Origin: Cryptomeria japonica
Taxonomy: Eukaryota > Streptophyta > Pinopsida > Cupressales > Cupressaceae
Direction of reading: 5' to 3'
Length of the DNA stretch: 64,000 nt
Assembly: GCF_030272615.1 (NCBI RefSeq)
Contig: NC_081410.1
Location: 122,913,640 to 122,977,639, forward strand
In this document: positions 54,271 to 64,000 of the stretch, piece after piece
Numbering within the stretch: the first letter of the stretch is position 1
How the letters are laid out: each line of letters starts with the position of its first letter
Made by a program: the position numbers and the translations under genes
Notes under the pieces: model-generated
Seen by the model: only the letters and a program-made list of their open reading frames with translations
What the model was told of the DNA's origin: nothing
Databases searched by the model: none

Positions 54271-54964
54271 TTGGGTCCAGCAATAAAAGATTCAGTTGGA
54301 CCTGCCTAGACTTGGGGATCCCAAGGACTCATGATCCAGGTACCCAACGATTTCCACTGAGAAGACTTAGTCAATGAAAATCAAAAGAACAAAAAAAAGA
54401 ATAAAAATTTGAAAATGTTCAAATGTAAAAGATTGAAACTAAAACCATTTTTTGAAGGGTTTGGAGGACTATTGAAGGTTGGTTAATTATGAAAAATGGC
54501 ATGCAACATGAATGTCTGTGTGGTCTCAAAAGGCTTTACTTTGGGCTGCTGGTGGGACTCCACCCCTCAATTCTGCCATACATTGCAACAAGGAATGTGC
54601 CAGGGTCGCTGTCCCATGACCCCACAAACAACACTTCTCCTCAACCCAGCTAGAGGTGTTGCCCCCAAACCCCCACAGGAGGCACTATCCCCAAACCCCT
54701 CCTCTAATTTTAAAAAGCAAAAACTAAAATTTCATCTTGAGCCATCTTGGATGAAAAAGCAATATTATTTTATTATTTTGACTTTTTTTCAAATCACATT
54801 TAAACTTCTGATTTGTTAAGTCAATTCCTATCCTATGTAATGTTCCTACGGCTGTAGCAGCATTTGCAAACTTGTCTGAGATACAAGCGCATGACTCCAC
54901 ATAGAGCTAGCAATGCTAGGCTGAGTGATACAAGCTCCTTTGTACCACAGTTCATGAATCTTTA
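54270..54964. other. hAT-like left end and C-rich block
   Basis: Near 54300-54380 short GACTTGG and GACTCAT motifs recur, as at the right ends of the two hAT-like repeats. 54590-54715 is a C-rich block with CCCCCAAACCCC units. It may belong to the element ending at 55310. Confidence 0.3.
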
Positions 54965-55310
54965 CTGTGACCTTTGTTTTTGATGCCATAGATATCATAT
55001 TCCACAAGTTTTGTACATCTAAAACACTTGGCAATATCTATATGTTTTAAAATGTTATTTCCTTCAGCTAAAATCCACTTCTATACTCATACTTGATCAT
55101 TGATATATACTTGCATATATGATCAAAGTACCTTCTATTTGATTAGTTTATTGTGTCTTTAAAGTTAATTTATTGAAGGGTGCATGATAAAGATTTAAAT
55201 CCTTTCAAATATCTATATTTAATGATTTTTTCAATTTGTGGAGTCTAAGCATCTAGTCAGAGTCTAGGTCAAAAATCAGCTTGCCAAGTCTGAGTATTGT
55301 AATATTGGTT
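54965..55310 (-). repeat. hAT-end-like repeat, copy 2
   Basis: Diverged second copy of 52400-52770 in the same orientation. The right end reads AATATTACAATACTCAGACT on the minus strand, matching the AGTGTTACAAGACTTGGACT of copy 1 with changes. Confidence 0.5.
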
Positions 55311-55319
55311 AGGCCAAGA

Positions 55320-58300
55320 TGTCATGAATCCTCCATTAGTGCTGTTTTATCTCCATCCTCTCGATACAATCCAGGATGAGTTTCAAAAGATATTGTTTAA
55401 ATCTGCTGGCACTTTGAAGCCTATAATATCAACCACACATAGCTTCTAATAGATCTTCCGCAAGTTTTACTTAAACTATGAAGGGAAACCTTTCTATAAT
55501 TCTGTCTTATCTCAACATTCTTTTAGGAATTATGTACCAATGTGTAACTGTGCATGTGATGCCAATATCTCAGTAAGTTTTTATTCTTTCTGAATATTTC
55601 TGGTATTGAGTGTTGGTAGATGCTGAATATGTAAGCTTATTTCATTCTGAACTAAATCTGATCATATGCTTTTGTTCATTGGCTCCTTGCTTAGAACTTT
55701 GAGATTGCTGCTACCTGTAAAGAGATCTCTAGAACACAGTCAAGAGAAGTCTTTGCCATTTAGTCCCATGGCCTCAATTTGATGCATTAGAATATAGCAT
55801 TCTTTAGCCTTCTAGTTTAAATGTAGAGTAACAAATGTTAAACGTCTTCCTCAGTCTTTGGTTTTTTAAAGTTCTCTCCTGGCTTGGACTGTTCAGTTGC
55901 AGCAGAGTACCACTGAATTCTCTCTTATAATGATTCCACAAGAAATTTTGCAATTAGGCTGTTAGAATTAGAGGTCTTTGACCATATACCTTGAGATGAA
56001 TTTGTCCAATTTTCTCAACCTGTCTAATCTTATTGATGACCAAATTCCACCCTTCAAACCACACTGTTGGTGGACACTCAGTGGAGAACGAAATGTGTAC
56101 AAAAAAATTCAAAAATAGCATTGTATTAGTTCAATCATCATCTCTCTTGATCTGAGGAATCAAAGATTGTTGGGAACAAATTTAAGAGACAGATTATAAG
56201 GTGATATAACCTGTGCACACATAGTCACAAACTTACAGGCATATCTTCTCTTATAATATTTTACTCCTATAAAGGAAACTTTAATACTCTATAAAGAAAT
56301 CAATTAATGTTTGTAGATAATGTTGGAAAAATGAGGGTGCTGGTTAATAGACCGACCACATGCAAATTCTAGTCTTATAAACCAATTCATGCATAAGAAA
56401 TAGTAACAAACCTTTAAATTTTGAGGACTTAAAAGTCCGTCATGTTGTAGTTCAAAACTTCAAATAGACTAAAGATGATGTAATAGGAAGGAAAGATCGA
56501 GAGGGAATCACTGTTAATTAAATGTATGAGTTATACTAACAATATATGAATTAGGCGATTATTGTATGGTTGATTTAATAAGCTAAGTTTAGAATTATTA
56601 ATGTGTGATAACAGTTATTGATAAGAATAAATAGAATTATGGTTAACATCAATAAGCGAATAGACAAGAATGAACTAGGGTTTATAAAGAAGGGAGAATG
56701 GGAAGGTCAGTATAGTCTCAGCTATAAGCAATTGAACTATTAGCATCCATAAATTTTTAGTTGACATATAAATACTCTTGATTTAATGCACTACTTAGCA
56801 TGATTCATGAAAAGCTACTAAAATTATTGTTTAGAATACATTAGTGCTTTACAACTAGAGGTAATCATCACTAAGACTTGAGAGAGCAGAAACTAGAACG
56901 GTTTGGAATATGAATGATTGTGAATCAAAGAAATTCATAGACCAAAAGCTAAACTAAATCAATTATGTTCATAATGAGAAATATCAGATGATTTTTTGGT
57001 CTGAGTTTACCTTGTATCATGTGGGTGTGTAGTTAAGCTAAATGACCACGATGATTGTTTAATTGTATGTTTGTAAATGATTATGTATGTGTTCAATTGT
57101 AATCCAAATTATGTGGGATGAATACATTATACTTGCTTGTCTAGCGAAATCACACACTTGAATCCCAAAGGATTATGCATAGGACCTAAATGAACCAACC
57201 TATGTGTTAATATGATTAGGCCACCAGTCTAAGATATGCAAAACCTCTAGGACAGTTTGTGTTAGATCCATTGTCATGTACCCTTTAAATACCAAAATGC
57301 CAAAACTAATACATACACAGAAGCCAACTCTATGGTATCACAACTAGTGTTGAGAAAGAGAGGTTACCAAGGCACACGAAGAGAATAGTAGTTCTCTTAA
57401 AGCATAGTGATGCACTGAATTGGAAATCCTATGTCCTTCTTATCAGCTAAACTTAGCAATAGCTTCCAGGAATGATAGCAATTAGGCAGCATGCTCTACC
57501 AAAAAAAGTAATTGGCCCTATCGTTAAGTTTAGTGAGATTTAACCAATAGCACGCATGTGATAGATGCCATGAGCTAACCCACCTTCATAAGTGTTGATG
57601 CATGTTTTGTGACACTCTCCAACACAGAATAAAATACCAAGTATTCTATCCTCTCTTGAACAAGGAAACCTCAAATTCTAAACAATGTGATCAAATAAGA
57701 TAACGCCAAGGTTTACAATTGTTAACTCTTGATGCTGCAATGGATAGACTCAGTGCAATGATGTGATTTGCTATTCTCACAAAGGGACTTACACATCTAC
57801 AAAGCAACTGGAACTTGAATACTAAACTGATTTGAACTTCAAATAAAAGACAAAAAGGGATAAGGGTTAGAGAACCTAATCTAAGAACCTAAGGTCAATG
57901 ATGATAATGGATAGTGTTTAGATAGACAAATTCCTTATGGAACTACTTTCTACTTAACTAAAGATAGCTCACAACCCATAGAAAGAGTCCAATCTTCTAA
58001 GGTAGTGAAAGATTTTCATATTGCAAGCATCCATCCATAATACCCAATATTGGCACAATCCAAATAAACATCTACAATCGAACTATTGCCAAATGAGGTT
58101 CAGGCTAACCATACAGTGCAATTTGCAATCAACAAACTACAAATGGTACAAACCAAGAAATTCATCACATATCTTCACATTTCTCCATCAAAATCAATGG
58201 ACTTTAACTAAAACTTGAAAAGAAAAAACCATGCAAAATGTAGAAACAACACACAAAGATCCACCATATCTTCAATGAAAATCATGTATTTATTCCAGCA

Positions 58301-59983
58301 TAGTCTTGGCAACAATTTTTTATCTACTCCTCCTACGACTTCTACTCTATTACTACTTCTCTATTAACCTTTACAAATGAAAAGGCCAAGCCTTTTATAG
58401 ACTTTGACTTACAAAATGAAGCGCCCAGATTGATTGTAAATCAATGGCCAAGATAATTCAAAGAAACCCTAAGTGGAGTTGGTTATAATTACCACCACAA
58501 ACATTTAATATAAACCAATGAGAAAATTAAAATACTTTGAATGTACATCCTTTTAGGGAAAGGACCAATGAGAAAATAGGTTGTAACATTGTATTTAATG
58601 CCTTCCACATGTCCACTTGATGAGTCAGGTTTGATGAATTCGAACATGCTGACTTGTCATTATGTGATTGGTGGAGATGAGTAGGTGCCACCTCAGCTTG
58701 CTTTTTTTGTAAATTTTCATCCTTCATCACAAAGAAGTCATTGCATCTCTAACAATATCTCTTGATACTCAACATCAACTATCTTTTGACCAATTCTCCA
58801 TCGGATGAGTTTCTAACTTTGATTAACTCTTCTGAAACTATCTGCTTGCAATTCCTTCTTGTTGTAGAGTCCCTCATGTTGTAAAGTCTTCTTTGTCTTC
58901 TACCTTGAATATCTTGATGTGGCCTCACCATCCTCCTTCCTTAGATATGCCAGTCCTTCATTTCTCTCACATTGTTGACTTTCATTGTAGAGCAATCCTC
59001 CATGTTGTAATTGCATCGCTGAAGTTGCGAAGTCCTCCTCCTTGAATGCCTTGATGACTTCCCTCAAATTGGATATCCTTCATCATAGAGCAATCCACTT
59101 CCTTGCATAACTCGGACCTTAATCTCTTCATTCCACTCCATCCACTTTCATCATCTTCCTTGCAATCACATGAAGAGAGAGAATATACTTTAGATTATGA
59201 TTAATGAATGAAATCTCATGTAAATAAATTGCAAGAAGATTAAGAGTTCAAGGTCTTGGGTTCTTAATTTATATTGAAGAAATTTTGAAGGAAAATTCAT
59301 GATAATCCAACTCCAATGAAACAACATCAACAATTCCTAGGAAATTGCCTCATAAACCCTTTGAATCTGTTCTATCTGAGATGAATTCATTTCTCCTCTG
59401 CTCTGATCTGATTTTGAACTGCTGTGAATTCACTCCCTTAAACTGCTGCAATCATTCTGATTTGAATTAACTTCACTTAGAATTGCTTGACATTAGTGTG
59501 AAAATGATTCCATGCTCCTCTATTTGGCTTGAATGTGATCTCCTTCACCAAAAATGCACCTTTTGCTTCTGATTTATCTTTGAACTCTGATTCTTTTAAC
59601 AATGAAATTGAACCTCTGCTCCTGAATTCGCTGTTCTACTTTGTGAATTGTTTGGACTGGATTGAATTTGAATTGTGAGGATATGTTTCATTGGATCATT
59701 CTTTTATACACACTCTAAGTATCCTAGCAAGGGTCTGCTATGATTGTAGGCAATTAATTTAAATTTGTAACTTCTCCTCCTTTTTTTTTTGGCGTTTCAT
59801 ATTTGAGTCAGCCGCTTGACTTATGTCAACCGCTTGCACCTTTTCTCTTTAAAGGACTTAATGTTTTAAGTCAACCTCCCTTACGATTCACCACACATTT
59901 CACCTTGTTTTAAAGTCTTTCATTCATGTCAGCCACTTTACACATTTTGAAGAGGTTTTTTTATGTAAGTCAGCCTATCTATT
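55320..59983. other. Long stretch without recognised genes
   Basis: No coding domain or clear element boundary. Near 58389-58398 the minus strand has a TATA-like TATAAAAGGC. A CTAACA end lies at 58749-58754, suggesting a minus-strand LTR (start TGTTAGAGATGC), but the other end and PBS were not found. Confidence 0.35.
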
Positions 59984-60395
59984 CATGCACCTTGGCAGGA
60001 TTTGTGTTTGTTCATGTATTTATGCCCAATGCTAGGCAGAATTTCATCGTTGTCTTTTCATTTTTCAAAGCAACAATCAGGATGTGATCTGCATTTCAGG
60101 TCGGAATTTCTTGGAGTTCATGTATTACAAGGCAGGGATTAACCTTGCTCATGCATTTTGTAGCGGGCTTGAAGAGATCTCATGCATTGCAAGTCGGAAT
60201 TGGGGACGCTTCTTGCATTCTAGGTTGGGGATTGAGGTTGTCTATGCATTGTGTTTCGTAATTTTGATGTGAGCATGCATTACAAGGCAGATTTACACCC
60301 AATGCATGCATTAGAGGTTGGAAACTTAACCTGTCCGTGTCATGAAGGTTGGACTTGAGACATCCTCATGCATTGTAGGGCAGACCTTCAAGCTA
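59984..60395. repeat. 31-bp minisatellite, about 13 degenerate units
   Basis: CATGCATT-type unit starts are at 59984, 60013, 60044, 60089, 60119, 60150, 60181, 60212, 60242, 60274, 60305, 60341 and 60367. Six consecutive intervals from 60119 to 60305 are 30-32 bp. Typical unit: CATGCATTACAAGGCAGG then about 12 variable bases. Its position in or beside a retrotransposon is not known. Confidence 0.75.
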
Positions 60396-60680
60396 CCCTT
60401 CCATTTTTCAAGCCCGGATTTGGGATTTCAAAAGTGAAACATGACTTTGATGAGGATTTAAACATGGACTCGGAGATTTTGAACAGGAAGTTTGACTTGT
60501 GTTTGGAACATACAAACGGGATTTGACTTGATGCTTGCAATTCTTTCAATTGTCTCTTCACCTTTTCACAATTTTGTTTTCTCAATTTTCAATTTCACAC
60601 TTCCATTGTTGCTTCTTCAATTCAAAATTCCAAATCTCACCCTTGTCACCTACTTCTACAAGTCCTAGATGAAACAAGTC

Positions 60681-60748
60681 CCCTCAATGAACTATCTCAC
60701 TCTTCCATTGTTGCTTGTTCGTCTTGCAAAAAGATAGTTCATTGAGGG
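60681..60748. repeat. 17-bp perfect inverted repeat
   Basis: CCCTCAATGAACTATCT at 60681-60697 pairs with AGATAGTTCATTGAGGG at 60732-60748 across a 34-bp loop. It lies beside the gypsy remnant; its role is unknown. Confidence 0.9.
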
Positions 60749-61359
60749 AACCTAAAACTTTAAGTCCTTATTGATCGGCACCCACCAATCGGAAGGTTGG
60801 TGGCTAGATGATGAGTTTCTTGGGGTTCTTCCATGTATCTTTGAAAGGTATGATCACTCCCAATCATCCATCAATGATTGTGTCTATTAAATCCTTTTCA
60901 AGAATTTCAATGTGAACTATGGCAAGTCTTTTGTTCATATTACTGATATTGGCAACATGTATTACTTGATCATCATGCAATAGAGGTTCCACTATTGCAT
61001 CTTTGCCTTTTTCTCAGCTCATTCCTCTTTGTTGGTTACTCTCGATTATAGTAGTAATTGTAGCCTTTAAAATTTGAGGCATGCTTTGCAAAAGATCTGT
61101 CAACTTCATGGGTATGGTACTTTGCAATACTAGCCTTACAATATTTTGATCCAGCTAGGTTCTCATGGAAATACTTGTATTCTTATTAGAGTACCATCAT
61201 TCTTTTGCCACAACTTAATCCATTTCAACTTTTGCATTGTGCAGTATTTCTTTCTCCATATGTGAGTCCAAATATAATTCATTTTTGGTTTGTGCTCTTG
61301 TGCTTGCTAGGACTTCATTGTCTTGTTGCTCTACATCAATCATATTGATAGTTACTTTT

Positions 61360-62640
61360 GTTTTGGGTAGTCACTATTTTCATGATCTCCTACTTCACAC
61401 CATTTGCACAAGAGTCCACCTTTGTTTTGATTACCTTGTCAATCTCAAGCAAAGTGCCCCCCACTCATTGCATCATCTACATTGTAAAATAGGACGCCCT
61501 TTTGAATCATATTGAATCTAACCCTATTTCCACCATTGTTGTTATTGAATCTATTATTATTGGATCTTTTGTTTCAGTATCCGGTGCACTATTATTTTAT
61601 GGTTTAAGCTTTGTACCTAGTGGAGTGGAGTATTTGCCTTTTGTGAAAAGTACTTATGTGCTCTTGGTTTTCAAATTGTATAGGCATTCTTCGATTGAGT
61701 TGCCCAAGACCTAACAAATCTCACAAAACAATTTCTTCAAACAATTAGTTTTAGTATGTTCTTCACATTTACATTTTGCTTTCCTTTAATTTTCTTTCAC
61801 TACCTTGAGTACTTTCATCATCCAAAGCATGTCTCTTCAGAGTGTTTGTATTATTTTGATTCACTCTTGCTGCTATCAAACGAGCTCTCATCATCTTCTA
61901 TTTTTCTTTCGCCATATGAGATTTTTTCTTCATCCCTATATATATGGCCCAATTGTATGCTTCCATATAGGAAGATGGTAGTAATACCTTATTTTCATTT
62001 GTAGCAAAGGAATGAGGCCTTTAATAAACCATCTCTTCTTGAGGTTGTCCACCAATCCGTCTTCTAATTTGACCAAGAGCTCTTTGAGCCTTTGATTGTA
62101 CACTATCACATTCTCATGCTTCCATTGTTTTGTATTATAGATCTCTACTACTATTTCATTATCATCTCGTAGTAATTGAACTCTTCATTGAAAGCTTTCT
62201 TTAATTTTTTCCATGTAGTTTTGGAGGTTAGGTCGGCTTCTATGTAACCATTCAATAGCTAAATCTCTTAAGGTTGTTGGGGAGGATTGTAGAAAATAGG
62301 TTCCATCATCTTGGCCATTCAATGCCCAACTTGTTTATGTGATGTTCCCTACTCGTTGACATCTGTTAGCGGGGTAGATTAGCCTATCACTGACCCTCGT
62401 AGGCTGATGAGGTTGGTTAGAGGGTCTTCTGGAGATTAATTCTTCATCTTCAGAGTGAGCATTACAGGACTGGCTTTCATTTGAGGTCTCCAGGACTCCG
62501 TTTGAGATACTTTCTATTTTTAGCAATCCTGCTATTTTTAGCCAGTTGGGTTGGGCAATGGCAGAGTATGGTTTGGCAGTCTCCAGTTCTGACGGTAGGC
62601 AATTCTGATGGATACTTAGGGAGATAACAATATTTAATTA
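61360..62640 (-). pseudogene. Ty3/gypsy gag remnant (minus strand)
   Basis: Minus-strand pieces, right to left: a Ser/Asn-rich N-terminus (62526-62335, MLKIESISNGVLETSNESQS); capsid pieces PTTLRDLAIEWLHRSRPNL and FNEEF; then RDDNEIVVEIYNTKQ with KHENVIVYNQRLKELLVKLE and KKRWFIKGL (about 62190-62020). A knuckle LCKWCEVGDHENSDY (about 61415-61370) has its last Cys changed to Tyr. Frames shift between pieces. No protease or RT was confirmed to the left. Confidence 0.65.
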
Positions 62641-62833
62641 CTTTAATTAAATATTATGTGGCAAACTTTAATGTTTAATATTATTAAGTCACTTTAAGTT
62701 ATAACTTAAGTGAGGGTCTATTTCTCATCGGATGGGGCCACTTTTTATATTAGACTGGAGATGATTTATTTTTGATGCCTCAATAGTCAAAAAGAAATAT
62801 TAAAAGTTTAAACATCTTTTAAATGATAAAATC

Positions 62834-62900
62834 GTGCAACTTGGGAAGTTGCACCAATTAGGGCTGCAGCCCTAATTCATCCTTTGGAAAGTTTATAAGG
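62834..62900 (+). promoter_or_regulatory. Palindrome pair followed by a TATA-like box
   Basis: Hairpin GTGCAACTT...AAGTTGCAC (62834-62854, 3-bp loop) is followed at once by the perfect 22-bp palindrome 62856-62877 (AATTAGGGCTGCAGCCCTAATT, 11 bp per half). Then comes TATAAGG at 62894-62900. The arrangement looks like an LTR promoter, but no LTR ends were found. Confidence 0.45.
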
Positions 62901-64000
62901 TTGCCTTGGGTTTTGAAAAGGGGAGGTGATTGAAGATATTATGATTTTTGCTCTAAGAAGAGACTTGGCCAAGGGTTTTCAGCAGAAGATTATTCTGCTG
63001 GTGATCGGAGGTATCGGTTCAAGGAAACATTGGATTCTTGTGCAACAACATTAGAGTCTATGAAATACCAGATGATTTTGTTACTGTTGGTTTCATTCAG
63101 AGACCAAGTTTGAGCAGATTGGATAAAGAGCCATTGTTCTTTGAAGAGGGTTTGATAACTACAGCTAGAGGAGAAATAAAGAAATTCTGAAGTGATTGGT
63201 TGCTGATTTGACCTGCTTTGGAAGCCGTACCCTAGATAGCTGGGAGACTGCTTCTAAAAAATCATGGAATAATTACTAAAGGTCGACACTTTGAGCTATT
63301 GCATGGGCGATTCTTGTTAGTATTGAATAAACAGTAAGCTGCTATCATAAATTTCCTGGCATGAACAAGCAAGGGTTTGATGAATTTCCAATTGAAAATC
63401 AGTAATTTACCTATGAAATTATTCTATTAGCATTCCATGGAATATTAGTGTTGTTTGAATGTTATAAGAGACCTCAGGCTGAAATTAATAAATTTCTAGA
63501 TTATAGCACTGTTGCTTTTTTCCTTCATATCTTGTCAAAACCTGTTTTATCTGTCAAAAACAATTGCTATTGCAACACAAACGCACCAGGTTCAACTAAA
63601 CGGACAGAGACAATAAACACAGCCTGTGAAAGGTTCTTACAGTTTCACAAGTCTTGCAATGTCTTATAGGTTCCTTCGACCCATTGCCTACAAATTTAGG
63701 CAACTTTTGCGTTTCAATAATTGGGACTTGACAAGGGAGTCACCAACTTGTTTCAATGCAATGTTAATGCCTACAATTGACTTATCAAGAGGTTTTGATT
63801 CAAATGCTCCAATGCTTCCCTTGCACTCAATCATGTGGGAAACCTCAACTCGTCCTACCTCAATGTTTCACATACCATAGCCTTTAGTTCCTTTCTTATG
63901 TGCCTTTGACTAGAATTTTTACGTTCACATCCTTCAACCACCTCTTCTTTTATCAATAGCCTTTCAATGCCTCAAATATTATTCTTGTGGTTATGGATAA
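62901..64000. other. No recognised gene
   Basis: Frames at 63448-63669 and 63626-63880 match no family I know. The sequence may continue a retrotransposon leader or LTR beyond the window. Confidence 0.35.

Noticed and set aside
60681-60748. Terminator-like hairpin
   Set aside because: A 34-bp loop and a plant setting make a bacterial-type terminator meaningless. It is kept only as an inverted repeat.
61237-62004. Hydrophobic plus-strand frames resembling membrane proteins
   Set aside because: They are antisense to or beside the minus-strand gypsy gag, and their hydrophobicity comes from T-rich sequence.

Overview
The window looks like intergenic or intronic DNA of a seed plant with a very large genome, most probably a gymnosperm such as a conifer. 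This is inferred from its content: decayed, nested LTR retrotransposons (Ty1/copia and Ty3/gypsy), hAT DNA transposons, LINE remnants, and one small exon of a plant housekeeping gene. No prokaryotic gene organisation is present. Almost every coding feature is a pseudogene with stops and frameshifts. The only ordinary host-gene piece recognised is the last exon of a cyclase (kynurenine formamidase-like) gene at 19594-19719 on the minus strand. Its preceding exons were not found to the right, so its last intron may be very long.

Layout. 1-2728: 3' end of a copia element (extra post-pol ORF, several purine tracts, 3' LTR). 2729-3815: minus-strand gypsy gag. 3850-8599: minus-strand copia element (gag, PBS, a 2.4-kb LTR), followed by LTR-like debris to 10182 with a second copy of a 500-bp repeat. 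10195-12046 and 15003-17345: two copies of a LINE-associated repeat, the second with an RNase H domain. 18490-20600: possible SINEs and the cyclase exon.

21245-45868 is the centrepiece, a five-level nest. The outer hAT transposase pseudogene (hAT-3) is split at 22943/44831 by a copia-type element with LTRs at 22944-23385 and 44355-44825 and TSD CCTTG. That element is split by a second copia element, 27896-42977, with 181-bp LTRs and TSD GCCAC. Its pol is split by a third unit, the hAT-1 pseudogene (29737-38131). hAT-1 is in turn split by a nearly open hAT-2 transposon (31562-35157, TSD TATATTTA, TIR AGTGTTCCA) and by a 2.07-kb solo LTR (35634-37701, TSD CAAAA). Removing each insertion at its TSD restores the interrupted frame or domain order, which confirms the order of events.

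45907-52080 is a plus-strand gypsy gag-pol pseudogene that truncates hAT-3 and itself carries a solo LTR (47317-48638) and another LTR-like insertion. 52380-55310 holds two related hAT-end-like repeats. 55320-64000 is gene-poor: a 31-bp minisatellite (59984-60395), a minus-strand gypsy gag (61360-62640), and a promoter-like stretch with strong palindromes near 62834-62900.

The parts do not form a pathway. The biological story is the insertion history: a hAT transposase carrying a possible newly gained intron, a gag-only-like copia element with in-frame 50-residue repeats, and a hAT transposon broken by a single stop codon.
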